Notes: generated by a model from the letters alone, not told the origin. A stretch of 64,000 nucleotides of DNA from QHXN01 sp032162705 (GCA_032162705.1 JAVRON010000145.1:41867-105866); one strand, 5' to 3'; counted from the stretch's first letter, positions 45,872 through 55,925 are shown. Program-made: numbers and translations.

Positions 45872-46015
45872 TGGCTTCGGCTGAAATTGGACAAAGGATG
45901 CGGTTTGGGTCGGCGAAGCAGTCTCCCCGACGGGGGTAAATTCAAAGTAGCACAGCCGCCCGAACCCGGTCAATCTCCTTGCAAAACAGGACTTTGAGCC
46001 TTGCGCGGCATGGCC

Positions 46016-46044
46016 TTGACACTCAACAGGGCATCGACTAGGAT
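46016..46044 (+). promoter_or_regulatory. Sigma-70-type promoter for the nuo operon
   Basis: Consensus TTGACA (46016-46021), a 17-base spacer and TAGGAT (46039-46044). Transcription would start near 46051, leaving about 75 bases of leader before the nuoA GTG. Confidence 0.7.
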
Positions 46045-46125
46045 TTGTTTGTACCATGATTCTCAATCTCATGAGACGGTCGCCGAAGGGGCCGAGTTTT
46101 CAGCGCAAGCTGACGGGAGGTTAGT

Positions 46126-46626
46126 GTGTTCAGTCTGTCTGATTACCTGCCTATCGCGCTCATGTTTATCGTCGCCGTCGGTTTCGCCGGGGGGAACGTC
46201 TTACTGTCCCAACTCGTCGGCCAGCACAAGGCGACGCGGACGAAGACGATGCCGTACGAGTGCGGCAAAGACCCCGTCGGCTCGGCGCACGAACGCTTCT
46301 CGGTCAAGTTCTATCTCGTGGCGATGATCTTCATCCTCTTCGACATCGAGCTGATCTTCCTGCTCCCATGGGCCGTCGTCTTCCGCGACTTCGTTGTGAA
46401 GTACAGGTACGGCACGCTCATCTATGTCGAGATGATGACCTTCGTGGCACTACTCCTCGTCGGCTACGTCTACATTCGGAAGAAGGGCATGTTCGAGTGG
46501 GGCGACCGCGCACGAGTCGAGGCAGAGGCAGAGGCACGCGCACTGACCTTGAAAGAGTCGCGCAGCCGTGCGACGAAGTCGGCGACCGCTGCTGCCGCGG
46601 CGGCGTCGGCGGCCCGGGCCGCGTGA
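46126..46626 (+). CDS. nuoA: NADH-quinone oxidoreductase subunit A
   Basis: 166 residues from a GTG preceded by GGGAGG. Three membrane segments; the conserved loop MPYECGKDPVGSAHERFSVKF and acidic FDIELIFLLPWA are hallmarks of this complex I subunit at the hydrophilic/membrane junction. It is ~40 residues longer than most NuoA because of an Ala/Arg-rich C-terminal tail. First gene of the operon. Confidence 0.96.
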   Translation: MFSLSDYLPIALMFIVAVGFAGGNVLLSQLVGQHKATRTKTMPYECGKDPVGSAHERFSVKFYLVAMIFILFDIELIFLLPWAVVFRDFVVKYRYGTLIYVEMMTFVALLLVGYVYIRKKGMFEWGDRARVEAEAEARALTLKESRSRATKSATAAAAAASAARAA

Positions 46627-46654
46627 ACTCGCGACCTCGTTACAGGGGGCTTTT

Positions 46655-47290
<636 letters not shown>

Positions 47291-47292
47291 AG

Positions 47293-47382
47293 ACGGTGAT
47301 AAGTGATAAGTGATGAGTGATAAGAATTGGATTCTTTTCCTTCTCATCACTTATCACTTATCACTTATCACTTATCACTTTT
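47293..47382. repeat. GTGATAA heptad inverted-repeat element
   Basis: Fills the nuoB-nuoC gap. Left arm GTGATAAGTGATAAGTGATG and one more unit; right arm five or so ATCACTT units, ending TTTT at the nuoC ATG. It starts three bases past the nuoB stop. Same unit as the element before nuoL. Confidence 0.92.
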
Positions 47383-47928
47383 ATGTCTCAAGACATCGAG
47401 CGAGAGAAAGAGATTGCTGCCGGGTCGCGCGCCGCGAACTCGTACCCGCTGCCGCCCGTCGAGCTTGTGTCGGCGCTCCGGCGCGAGAACGATGCGTGGG
47501 TTACGGAAGTCATACAGGCTTTCGGCGAGATGACACTGGTCGTGCCGCGCGAGCACATCGCGGCCCTCTGCGCGCACCTGAAGACCGCGCCGGGCTTTGA
47601 GTTCGACATGCTTTCGGACGTGTCGGGTGTTGACCGCGGGCCCGAAGAGGAGCCACGCTTCGAGGTCAACTATCACCTCTTTTCGACGAAGCGTTATCAC
47701 CGCCTGCGCCTGAAAGTTCTACTCAATCAGGAGGACACACACGTCGAGACGGTGACCGGCGTCTGGCGCACAGCCAACTGGCACGAGCGCGAAACCTTCG
47801 ACATGTTCGGAGTCGTCTTCGACGGTCACCCGGACTTGCGTCGAATCCTTCTGCCCGACGACTGGCAGGGGCACGCGCTCCGCAAAGACTTCCCTCTGCG
47901 CGGCTACGAGCCGTACAGCCTGACCTGA
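47383..47928 (+). CDS. nuoC: NADH-quinone oxidoreductase subunit C
   Basis: 181 residues, peripheral-arm 30-kDa subunit. Conserved VTGVWRTANWHERETFDMFG, GHPDLRRILLPDDWQGHALRK and the RKDFPLRGYE end are present. The ATG at 47383 follows the repeat element directly, with no Shine-Dalgarno; the upstream in-frame extension is only translated repeat. Confidence 0.95.
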   Translation: MSQDIEREKEIAAGSRAANSYPLPPVELVSALRRENDAWVTEVIQAFGEMTLVVPREHIAALCAHLKTAPGFEFDMLSDVSGVDRGPEEEPRFEVNYHLFSTKRYHRLRLKVLLNQEDTHVETVTGVWRTANWHERETFDMFGVVFDGHPDLRRILLPDDWQGHALRKDFPLRGYEPYSLT

Positions 47929-47947
47929 CGCGCCCCGAAAGACGGCT

Positions 47948-48829
47948 ATGATGAACCCGAATCAACCACAGGCGCAATACGGAGGCACTTTCCCGCAGCC
48001 ACAACAAAGGAAAGGCTGCTGGGGCCGGAACTGGAAGTGGATCGTTCCCACCGGCTGCCTCGGTCTGATTCTCGGCCTCGTCGCGGTGGTCGGCGGGATT
48101 TTCCTCATCGCTATGTCGGCGGTGAGGTCTTCAGAGGTTTATCAAGGGGCGCTCAGCCGGGCACAGAAGCACCCTGTCGCCATCGAGCAGCTCGGCCAGC
48201 CGATCAAGGACGGCTGGTTTGTGAAAGGCAACGTGAAGATTGAAGGCGTGACGGGATACGCGAATTTTGAAATCCCGGTCTCAGGCCCGAAAAACTCGGG
48301 AAGGCTTTTCGTCGTGGCTACGAGCGAGGGCGGCTCATCGTGGATGTACGAGACTCTCGACCTCGCGGTCGAAGGCGGCGAGCGCGTCTCTCTGCTTGAA
48401 CCTCGCCCCACGTCCTCGACGCCCGGCGCTGTCGAAAACTCGGACGAAGCAGTTGGGGGCGAGGTTGACGAAGACGAGACTGAGCCACCGCCTCCGCCCC
48501 CACCGACGGGCGCGGAGACGGATTCGCCTTCTGCGTCCACGGGCGCAACAACAATTTCGGGCGGCGTCCTGAACGGGAAAGCGGTCAGCAAACCCGAACC
48601 GGCTTACCCCCCGATTGCAAAAGCCGCGCGTGCGTCCGGCACGGTGACCGTGCAGGTGCTTGTTAATGAGTCGGGCGAGGTGATTTCGGCGAAGGCGGTT
48701 TCGGGCCATCCTCTTTTGCAACAGGCAGCAGTGCAGGCGGCGCGCGAGGCGCGTTTTGCTCCGACCCTTCTGAACGGCAAGCCGGTGAGACTGTCCGGCG
48801 TGCTCACATACAACTTCGCGCTTGAGTAG
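47948..48829 (+). CDS. Coa1-like/TonB C-terminal fusion membrane protein
   Basis: 293 residues. A Gln/Pro-rich start and one membrane segment (CLGLILGLVAVVGGIFLIAM, ~38-57) precede a Coa1-type domain (~60-145; AIEQLGQPIKDGWFVKGNVK, GYANFEIPVSGPKNSG). A Glu/Pro/Thr linker leads to a TonB C-terminal domain (~205-293; YPPIAKAARASGTVTVQVLV, ARFAPTLLNGKPV). Coa1 proteins aid cytochrome oxidase assembly in mitochondria, TonB domains touch outer-membrane transporters. Here the gene sits in the nuo operon between nuoC and nuoD with 19- and 45-base gaps, so a role in complex I assembly or membrane anchoring is possible but inference only. Confidence 0.8.
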   Translation: MMNPNQPQAQYGGTFPQPQQRKGCWGRNWKWIVPTGCLGLILGLVAVVGGIFLIAMSAVRSSEVYQGALSRAQKHPVAIEQLGQPIKDGWFVKGNVKIEGVTGYANFEIPVSGPKNSGRLFVVATSEGGSSWMYETLDLAVEGGERVSLLEPRPTSSTPGAVENSDEAVGGEVDEDETEPPPPPPPTGAETDSPSASTGATTISGGVLNGKAVSKPEPAYPPIAKAARASGTVTVQVLVNESGEVISAKAVSGHPLLQQAAVQAAREARFAPTLLNGKPVRLSGVLTYNFALE

Positions 48830-48874
48830 TCACAGCCCATTTGACGGGCCGCCAGGGTTTAGAGAAGACGCAGC

Positions 48875-50095
48875 ATGAGCACTTCCACGAGAAATCTTCC
48901 GCCGCCGTTTGAGGTCATTGACCGCCCGCTCGACACGCAGATGACGATCTCGTTCGGGCCGCAGCACCCGTCCACGCATGGGGTCTTGCGGCTAGAGCTT
49001 GTCCTCGACGGCGAGATGGTCGTCAAGTGCGTGCCCGATATCGGCTACCTGCACACGGGGATGGAGAAGCTCTTCGAGTACAAGAAGTACCAGCAGGGCA
49101 TCGTCATCACAGACCGCATGGACTACCTCAATCCTTTGGGGAACAACCTCGCCTACTGCATGGCGGTCGAGAAGCTTTTGGGAATCGAGATACCTGAACG
49201 CGCGCAAGTCATCCGCGTGATGATGTGCGAGTTGCAGCGCATCGGCTCGCATCTGGTCTGGTTGGGGACGCACGCCTTAGACATCGGCGCGATGACCGTT
49301 TTCTTCTACTGCTTCCGCCAGCGCGAGAAGGTGATGAACCTCATCGAAGCCGCATCGGGCGAACGGATGACGCCCTCTTACTTTCGCATCGGCGGTTTGA
49401 TGATGGACTTGCCCGCGGGCTTCGAGCGCCGCATAGGGCAGTTCACCGACGACTTCCCACGCGCGGTCGAAGAGTTTCACGACCTGCTTTCGGGCAATCG
49501 CATTTTTCAGAATCGCACGAAGAACGTCGGTCGTATCTCGGCGGAGGACGCCATCGACTGGGGCTTGACCGGCCCTTCTCTGCGCGGCAGCGGCGTCAAT
49601 CTCGACATACGCCGCGCCAATCCCTATTGCGGTTACGAGACCTACGACTTCGAGGTGCCGGTCGAGCAGAGCGGCGACGTGTGGGCGCGCTACATGGTTC
49701 GCATGCGCGAGATGGTCGAGTCGAACAAGATCATCCGGCAGGCTCTCGGGCGACTCCGCCCCGGCCCGATCAAGGCCGACGCGCCCAAGGTCGTGCTGCC
49801 CGAGCGCGAGGCGATGAAGACGCACATGGACGCGCTCATCCACCACTTCCTGATCGTCGCCGAAGGCTTCAACGTTCCCGCGGGCGAGGTCTATATGCCG
49901 ATTGAAGGGTCGAAGGGCGAACTGGGCGTCTACATCAAGTCCGACGGCGGGCCCAAGCCTGCGCGCGTACACATGCGCGGGCCCAGCTTCGTCAACCTCT
50001 CTGCCCTTCCCGACATGGTCGCGGGCGAGATGGTCGCCGACGTAGTCGCCGTCATCGGCTCGATAGACATCGTGCTTGGAGAAATTGATAGATGA
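48875..50095 (+). CDS. nuoD: NADH-quinone oxidoreductase subunit D
   Basis: 406 residues, 49-kDa quinone-site subunit related to hydrogenase large subunits. ISFGPQHPSTHGVLRLELVL, GYLHTGMEKLFEYK, the RIGSHLVWLGTHALDIGA segment and C-terminal DMVAGEMVADVVAVIGSIDI are all intact. Family length. Its stop is followed at once by a CAGTAGT element. Confidence 0.97.
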   Translation: MSTSTRNLPPPFEVIDRPLDTQMTISFGPQHPSTHGVLRLELVLDGEMVVKCVPDIGYLHTGMEKLFEYKKYQQGIVITDRMDYLNPLGNNLAYCMAVEKLLGIEIPERAQVIRVMMCELQRIGSHLVWLGTHALDIGAMTVFFYCFRQREKVMNLIEAASGERMTPSYFRIGGLMMDLPAGFERRIGQFTDDFPRAVEEFHDLLSGNRIFQNRTKNVGRISAEDAIDWGLTGPSLRGSGVNLDIRRANPYCGYETYDFEVPVEQSGDVWARYMVRMREMVESNKIIRQALGRLRPGPIKADAPKVVLPEREAMKTHMDALIHHFLIVAEGFNVPAGEVYMPIEGSKGELGVYIKSDGGPKPARVHMRGPSFVNLSALPDMVAGEMVADVVAVIGSIDIVLGEIDR

Positions 50096-50206
<111 letters not shown>

Positions 50207-50208
50207 AT

Positions 50209-50766
50209 ATGAGTCAGCAGTTCACACCGAACAACCCTCTGCCGCAGGAGGCGAAAGTCCCGCAGGAGATTGCGACCTTCTCAGCGGAAGTCGAGGCGGA
50301 GATTGATCGCCATCTGGCGAAGTACCCGGTCAAACGCTCGGCCATCCTGCCGCTGATGTTCATCGTGCAGCGCGAGCGCGGGTATCTAGACCCGCCGGGC
50401 GTCACCTATCTGGCCGACCGCCTCGGCGTCCGCATCACGGACATCTGGGAGGTCGCGACCTTCTACTCGATGATTAACATCGAGCCGGTCGGCAAGTACC
50501 ACTTCCAGATTTGCAAGACGCTCTCCTGTAAGATTCTCGGCGCGAACAAGATCACCGAGCACTGCACGCAGCGACTGGGAATCAAGGCGGGCGAGACGAC
50601 CGCCGACGGGATGTTTTCGCTCTCCGAAGTCGAATGCCTCGGCTCCTGCGGCACGGCCCCAATGATGCAGATCGGCTTCGACTTCCACGAGAATCTGACG
50701 ACCGAGAAGGTTGACGAGCTGATTGAGAAGTGCAAGAGCGGCGAGTTGTCGAACGGCGTGCGCTAA
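50209..50766 (+). CDS. nuoE: NADH-quinone oxidoreductase subunit E
   Basis: 185 residues, thioredoxin-like [2Fe-2S] subunit. Cluster cysteines are in FQICKTLSCKILG and VECLGSCGTAPMM. The helical N-terminus (LPLMFIVQRERGYLDP, ITDIWEVATFYSMI) is typical. The ATG abuts the repeat element and lacks a Shine-Dalgarno. Confidence 0.96.
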   Translation: MSQQFTPNNPLPQEAKVPQEIATFSAEVEAEIDRHLAKYPVKRSAILPLMFIVQRERGYLDPPGVTYLADRLGVRITDIWEVATFYSMINIEPVGKYHFQICKTLSCKILGANKITEHCTQRLGIKAGETTADGMFSLSEVECLGSCGTAPMMQIGFDFHENLTTEKVDELIEKCKSGELSNGVR

Positions 50767-50799
50767 CGGCGACGACCATTTCCCTCGCCCTCTTTATAG

Positions 50800-50878
50800 A
50801 AGTCTGGAGTCTGGAGTCAAGACAGCGCGGCTCTCATGCTCACTGTCTTGACTCAAGACTTCAGACTCCAGACTTTTT
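50800..50878. repeat. GGAGTCT heptad inverted-repeat element
   Basis: In the nuoE-nuoF gap. Left arm AGTCTGGAGTCTGGAGTCAA, right arm TTGACTCAAGACTTCAGACT then CCAGACT; outer and inner parts complement closely around a ~20-base loop. It stops about ten bases before the nuoF ATG, which lacks a Shine-Dalgarno. Confidence 0.9.
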
Positions 50879-50884
50879 AAAATT

Positions 50885-52207
50885 ATGTTCATAGGCGCGA
50901 TTGGCTGCGAGCCATTACAACTGAGGCGAGTGCTTTTAGAGAACTCGGCCTCTCTGGACGTGTACCGCAAGAACGGCGGCTACGAGGCGCTGCGGAAAGT
51001 CCTTGACGGCATGTCGCCCGATGACGTGATCGCCGAGGTCAAGAAGTCCGCTTTGCGCGGGCGCGGCGGCGCGGGTTTCCCGACGGGCATGAAGTGGAGC
51101 TTCGTGCCGAAGGATTCGCCAAAGCCGAAGTACGTCGTCTGCAACGCGGACGAGTCGGAGCCGGGCACATTCAAAGACCGTTACCTCATGGAGCGCGACC
51201 CGCACATGCTCATCGAAGGCATGCTCATCGCGGCTTATGCTCTGGGCGCGCGGACGAACTATATCTACACGCGCGGCGAGTATCGCTACCTCATCGAGAT
51301 CGCAGACCGCGCGCTCGAAGAGGCACGCTCGGCGGGCCTGCTCGGCGAGAAAATCCTCGGCACCGACTTCTCCTGCGAAATCTACACGCACTCGGGCGCG
51401 GGCGCGTACATTTGCGGCGAGGAGACGGCGCTCCTGAACTCGCTCGAAGGCTTGCGCGGCCACCCGCGGATGAAGCCTCCCTTCCCGGCGGTCGCGGGGC
51501 TTTACGGCTGCCCGACTGTCGTCAACAACGTCGAGACGCTGACCGCCGTGCCCGATATCATCAAGATGGGCGGCGCGGCGTGGCAGAAACTCGGGACGGA
51601 GAAGAGCGGCGGGACAAAGGTCTGGTCTGTGTCGGGTCACATCAATCGCCCCGGCGTCTACGAGCTGCCGATGGGCTACGTCGATATGGAGAAGTTCATC
51701 ATGGATGACTGCGGAGGCATCCGCGACGGCCACAAGCTCAAGGCGGTTATCCCCGGCGGCTCCTCGGTCTACATCATGCCCGCCTCGGACATCGAAGGTA
51801 AGGGCGTGCGGATGGATTACGAGGGACTCGTCGCCGCCGGCTCGATGGTCGGCTCGGGTGGCTTCATCGTGATGGACGAGACCGTGGACGTGTTCGAGTC
51901 AACGAAGAATCTGACCGAGTTCTACAAGCATGAGTCCTGCGGCTGGTGTACGCCCTGCCGCGAGGGCACGGACTGGCTCGTCAAAGTCTTTAAGAGAATC
52001 GAACGGGGCGGCGGTCGCCCCGACGATGCACAGCTTCTCTTAGACATCGTGGACAACATCGAGGGCAAAAGTTTCTGCCCGCTCGGCGACGCCGCCGCAT
52101 GGCCGATACAATCGGCGATTAAAAAATTCCCCGAAGATTTTCGCCGTCACGTCGCAAATGTCGTCGGGACAAACGGCGACGGCAAAGAGGGACTGCCGAC
52201 GACATAG
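50885..52207 (+). CDS. nuoF: NADH-quinone oxidoreductase subunit F
   Basis: 440 residues, the NADH-oxidising subunit. The FMN/NADH-site glycine-rich loop is LRGRGGAGFPTGMKW (~58-72); NADESEPGTFKDRYLM follows. The N3 [4Fe-4S] ligands are ESCGWCTPCREG (~350-359) and CPLGD. Family length. The TAG stop overlaps the frame of the HicB-like sequence. Confidence 0.97.
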   Translation: MFIGAIGCEPLQLRRVLLENSASLDVYRKNGGYEALRKVLDGMSPDDVIAEVKKSALRGRGGAGFPTGMKWSFVPKDSPKPKYVVCNADESEPGTFKDRYLMERDPHMLIEGMLIAAYALGARTNYIYTRGEYRYLIEIADRALEEARSAGLLGEKILGTDFSCEIYTHSGAGAYICGEETALLNSLEGLRGHPRMKPPFPAVAGLYGCPTVVNNVETLTAVPDIIKMGGAAWQKLGTEKSGGTKVWSVSGHINRPGVYELPMGYVDMEKFIMDDCGGIRDGHKLKAVIPGGSSVYIMPASDIEGKGVRMDYEGLVAAGSMVGSGGFIVMDETVDVFESTKNLTEFYKHESCGWCTPCREGTDWLVKVFKRIERGGGRPDDAQLLLDIVDNIEGKSFCPLGDAAAWPIQSAIKKFPEDFRRHVANVVGTNGDGKEGLPTT

Positions 52208-52404
52208 GGCTAAGGGGCAAGCAGACGATTTTTAACGTCACGATTGACCGAGACGAAGACGGCGTGTGGGTTGTCGAGTGCCCTGCAATTCCGGGCTGCG
52301 TCAGCCAAGGCGTGACGAAGGAAGAGGCGCTTGATAACGTTACGGACGCGATACGAGAGTGCCTGCTGGTGCGCGCTGAGGAGGGCCACCCTCTCACGAT
52401 TTGA
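52204..52404 (+). pseudogene. HicB-like antitoxin fragment without a standard start codon
   Basis: An open frame of 66 codons ending at TGA 52402-52404 reads QTIFNVTIDRDEDGVWVVEC and on through PAIPGCVSQGVTKEEALDNV to EEGHPLTI. That is the compact HicB/UPF0150 fold (VWVVECPxxPGCVSQG, EEAL). HicB proteins neutralise HicA RNA-cleaving toxins. No ATG, GTG or TTG lies in frame; ATA at 52204 overlaps the nuoF stop and ATT at 52228 is another weak option. No hicA is adjacent. It may be a start-less relic or be translated by coupling to nuoF. It lies between nuoF and nuoG. Confidence 0.7.
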
Positions 52405-52428
52405 AAGCAGTTTAGGTTTAATCAAAGT

Positions 52429-54720
52429 ATGTCGGCAGAATTAATCAAAGTCACAATCAACGGGCAGGAGTTGCAGGTCGAGAAGGGCGCGCGCCTGATC
52501 GACGTGTGCCGCGAGAACAGTTACTCGATTCCTTCCTTCTGCTACTACGCAGACCTCGCGCTTCAGGCTTCGTGCCGCATGTGTCTTGTGCGTATCGAGA
52601 AGATGCCGAAGCTGCAAACGTCCTGCACGATCAACTGTACGGACGGGATGGTTGTGACGACCGAGAGCGAGGAGATCGAGAAGGCGCAGCGCGGGATGGT
52701 CGAGTTCCTGCTGGCGAACCACCCGCTCGACTGCCCCGTCTGCGACCGTGGCGGCGAGTGCGAACTTCAGGAGATGGTCTTCGACTGGGGCAACCTCGAA
52801 GAGCGCTTTACCGAGCGGAAGAACTACGCGCCGGAAAAGTTTCTCTCGCCCATGGTCGCCAACGATGCGCAACGCTGCATCCTGTGCAAACGCTGCACGC
52901 GTGTCTGCGACGAGTGGATGGGTGAGGACGCCATCGAGGCCGGGGGGCGGGGCGCGCACACGGTCATCGGAACCTACGGCGGCTGGCTCAACTGCTCGCA
53001 GTGCGGCAACTGCATCGAGGTCTGCCCGACGGGCACGCTCTTAGACGCGACGTACCGTCATCAGACTCGTCCCTGGGAACTCAGTCGGACGACTTCGACC
53101 TGTTCGTTCTGCTCCGACGGTTGCCAGTTCTCGGTCGGCTCGCGGCGCGGCGAGGTGATGCGTGTGGTCGCGCGCGACCGCTATGTCAACGGCCACAACG
53201 GTGAGTTCCTCTGCATCAAGGGACGCTTCGCGCATCCGTTCGTTAATCACGAGGAGCGCCTGCGGACGCCACTCGTCCGCTACAAGAAGGGAGGCCGCCT
53301 CGTCCCCGCGACGTGGGAAGAGGCCGTCCGCTTCGCCGCTGAGAGACTCAAGGAAGTATCCGCCGAGCACGGCGGCAGTTCAGTTGCAGTGGTCGGAAGC
53401 CCGCGCATCACGAACGAGTCGAACTGGGCGCTGCTCAAGTTCGCGCGCGAGGTCTTGGGCACGGACAAGTACACGGCCACCGAAGCCTTCTCGCTCGTCC
53501 CCTTCTTCGAGAATCTAACTGCGCCGCTGGCGACGCACAGAGACATTCGCCACGCCAAAACCATCTTGCTCATCGGCGGCGAGCCGGAAGAGTTGCAGCC
53601 GCTCACGGGCAAACAGATTCGCCAGGCCGTTCGCAACGACGGCGCGAAACTCGTCATCATCAACAGCGTGCCTATTCGTCTCAAGCAACAGGCCGCGCAG
53701 TTCATACACATCAGGCCCGGCTCCGAAGAAGCGGCGGTGCTCGCGCTCGCTTCGCCGGGCGACGCTGAAAGCGCTGCGCGCAAGCTCGGCGTCAAGACGG
53801 ACGAACTGGCAAAGGCAAGCCAGCTTATCAGCGAGACGGCGGGCGACGTTGTCGTCATGTTTGGCGGCGAGCTAAGCGCGGAGGCGCAGACGGTGCTCGC
53901 GCGGATGCCCGCCGCCTTTGGCGAACGCGAGGGACGACGCTTCCTCTTCCACCCGCTGCCGCTCTTCAACAACAGCATCGGCGTACACGACCTCGGGTTG
54001 ATGTCGGGCGGCATGAACCCGCTCGAAGTTCTCGACGCCGCAGGCTCTGACGTGCGCGCGATGTACGTCGCCGGAGGCTTCCTGCCCGCCCACCTCGAAG
54101 GACGCGCCGACGCGCTCACGCGTCTAGACCTCCTCATCGTGCAGGAGCTTTTCCTGACCGAGACGGCGCTCTCAGCCGACGTGATCTTCCCCGCCGCCTC
54201 GTTCGCCGAAGTTGACGGGACGTTTACAAACAGCGGCGGCCTCGTCCAGCGCGTGCGTCAATCGATTCCGCCCGCGCACCAGTCGAAGCCGGACTGGGCC
54301 ATCACCTCGCAGCTCGCCGCCGCGTTGGGCACAGACCTCGGCTTCCAGATGTCTTCGAGCAACATCTTTCTTGAGATAGCCCGCGACGTTCCCGCCTACG
54401 AGGGCCTGCGCTATCCCCTTCTGAAAGACGAGACGGAGCCAGTTCAAGTGAAGCACGCGCTTGCGGGACGTGGTGACGCCACGGCGCTCATCGGCGCGCT
54501 GCGAGAGTCGGTCACGTCGCTCGGAGAATCCGCAGAGATGATTAATGAGACGCCACCGGTCGGGCACGAGCTGTTCAAGCTCGGCGTGCTGACGAGCAAG
54601 GTTCCGCAGTTTCACCTGCTCGCCGCCGGCAACCCCGAGCCTGAGAGCGTCCTGATTTCGCCTCTCTACCAGATCACGCTTGACCCCTCCCTGCGCCGCG
54701 AAGTGGTCGCGGGAGACTGA
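52429..54720 (+). CDS. nuoG: NADH-quinone oxidoreductase subunit G
   Basis: 763 residues. N-terminal ferredoxin-type [2Fe-2S] (PSFCYYADLALQASCRMCLV), then the His/Cys cluster (HPLDCPVCDRGGECELQ), two [4Fe-4S] motifs (CILCKRCTRVC, CSQCGNCIEVCP), and TSTCSFCSDGCQFSV at the entry of the molybdopterin-type domain, which lacks obvious cofactor function in complex I. The remaining ~500 residues are that domain. Family-typical order and length. Confidence 0.96.
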   Translation: MSAELIKVTINGQELQVEKGARLIDVCRENSYSIPSFCYYADLALQASCRMCLVRIEKMPKLQTSCTINCTDGMVVTTESEEIEKAQRGMVEFLLANHPLDCPVCDRGGECELQEMVFDWGNLEERFTERKNYAPEKFLSPMVANDAQRCILCKRCTRVCDEWMGEDAIEAGGRGAHTVIGTYGGWLNCSQCGNCIEVCPTGTLLDATYRHQTRPWELSRTTSTCSFCSDGCQFSVGSRRGEVMRVVARDRYVNGHNGEFLCIKGRFAHPFVNHEERLRTPLVRYKKGGRLVPATWEEAVRFAAERLKEVSAEHGGSSVAVVGSPRITNESNWALLKFAREVLGTDKYTATEAFSLVPFFENLTAPLATHRDIRHAKTILLIGGEPEELQPLTGKQIRQAVRNDGAKLVIINSVPIRLKQQAAQFIHIRPGSEEAAVLALASPGDAESAARKLGVKTDELAKASQLISETAGDVVVMFGGELSAEAQTVLARMPAAFGEREGRRFLFHPLPLFNNSIGVHDLGLMSGGMNPLEVLDAAGSDVRAMYVAGGFLPAHLEGRADALTRLDLLIVQELFLTETALSADVIFPAASFAEVDGTFTNSGGLVQRVRQSIPPAHQSKPDWAITSQLAAALGTDLGFQMSSSNIFLEIARDVPAYEGLRYPLLKDETEPVQVKHALAGRGDATALIGALRESVTSLGESAEMINETPPVGHELFKLGVLTSKVPQFHLLAAGNPEPESVLISPLYQITLDPSLRREVVAGD

Positions 54721-54721
54721 A

Positions 54722-54863
54722 GGAATTTTTGATTTTAGATTTGCGATTTAAGACCATCGGCGGTCAGCACTCAGTTTTCAGTCAGAGACAAAAAAGCTGA
54801 AAGCCGAGTGCCGGTTGCTGACGGCGACGAACCGCAAATCAAAAATCAAAAATCAAAAATTCT
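54722..54863. repeat. AAAAATC heptad inverted-repeat element with nested inner arms
   Basis: Fills the nuoG-nuoH gap. Outer left arm ATTTTTGATTTTAGATTTGC, outer right arm AATCAAAAATCAAAAATCAA to the nuoH ATG. A second pair nests inside (CAGCACTCAGTTTTCAG with CTGAAAGCCGAGTGCCG). It begins directly past the nuoG stop; nuoH has no Shine-Dalgarno. Confidence 0.9.
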
Positions 54864-55925
54864 ATGGACTGGCTGTCTAATCTCATCGGGGCTGACTGGG
54901 CGCGCGCCGTCGGGCAGCTCGTCGGTATCAACGTGGGCTTCGTCGTCGTGCTGATGATCGTGGCCTACACGGTGTTGGCGGAGCGCCGCGTGCTGGGCTT
55001 TATACAGGGGCGTTTGGGGCCCAACCGCGTGGGGCCCGGCGGGCTGTTTCAGCCGTTCGCAGACCTCTTGAAGTTCATCTTCAAAGAAGAGATTACGCCG
55101 TCAGCGTCCACGCGCTTTATCTATTTTCTCGCGCCGATAATCGCCATCACGGCGGCGCTGATGCCGATCATCGTCTATCCGTTCGGGCCGGAAGTGTCTC
55201 TGCCTTTTATCGGCAAGTTCCACCTCGTCATCGCGCGCTTCGACATCGCGCTCCTCTACGTCTTAGGCATCACGTCGGTCGGCGTCTACGGCGTGGCGCT
55301 CGCGGGCTGGTCTTCAAACTCGAAGTACAGCCTGATGGGCGGACTGCGCGCGGCGTCGCAGTTGATCTCGTATGAGCTTTCGCTCGGGCTGTCGCTCGTC
55401 GGCGTGGTTCTGATTTCCGGCACGCTCGACCTCTACTCGATAGTCGAGCAGCAGGGCGGCTGGTTCGGTCTTCGGTGGAATATCTGGGATGTGACCAGAG
55501 CGCCGCAGGTCATCGGCTTCATCACTTATCTGATTTCGGCCATCGCCGAGACGAACCGCGTGCCGTTCGATCTGCCAGAGGCCGAGACGGAACTGGTCGC
55601 GGGCTTCCACACAGAGTACAGCGCCTTGAAGTTCGCTCTCTTCTTCATGGCCGAGTACGTCAACATGTTTACGGTCTCGATGCTCGCCACGACGCTTTTT
55701 CTCGGCGGCTGGCAGGGGCCTTTCGTGGACGTGTTCCCTTTGCTAGGCATCGTGTGGTTCCTCTTGAAGGTGAGCTTTTTCCTGTTCCTCTACATCTGGC
55801 TGCGCGGGACGCTCCCGCGCTTCCGTTTCGACCAGTTGATGAACTTCGGCTGGAAGTTTCTGCTGCCCGTCGCGCTCTTTAACGTGGTCTTGACGGCGAC
55901 TATTCTGTTCTTCCGCTGGCGTTGA
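54864..55925 (+). CDS. nuoH: NADH-quinone oxidoreductase subunit H
   Basis: 353 residues with about eight membrane segments. The conserved amphipathic loop GFIQGRLGPNRVGPGGLFQP, the quinone-cavity motif AETNRVPFDLPEAETE and FAEY-type segment FFMAEYVNM are present. Links the quinone site to the proton-pumping arm. The nuoI gene, normally next, is absent; nuoJ follows after 67 bases. Confidence 0.97.
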   Translation: MDWLSNLIGADWARAVGQLVGINVGFVVVLMIVAYTVLAERRVLGFIQGRLGPNRVGPGGLFQPFADLLKFIFKEEITPSASTRFIYFLAPIIAITAALMPIIVYPFGPEVSLPFIGKFHLVIARFDIALLYVLGITSVGVYGVALAGWSSNSKYSLMGGLRAASQLISYELSLGLSLVGVVLISGTLDLYSIVEQQGGWFGLRWNIWDVTRAPQVIGFITYLISAIAETNRVPFDLPEAETELVAGFHTEYSALKFALFFMAEYVNMFTVSMLATTLFLGGWQGPFVDVFPLLGIVWFLLKVSFFLFLYIWLRGTLPRFRFDQLMNFGWKFLLPVALFNVVLTATILFFRWR

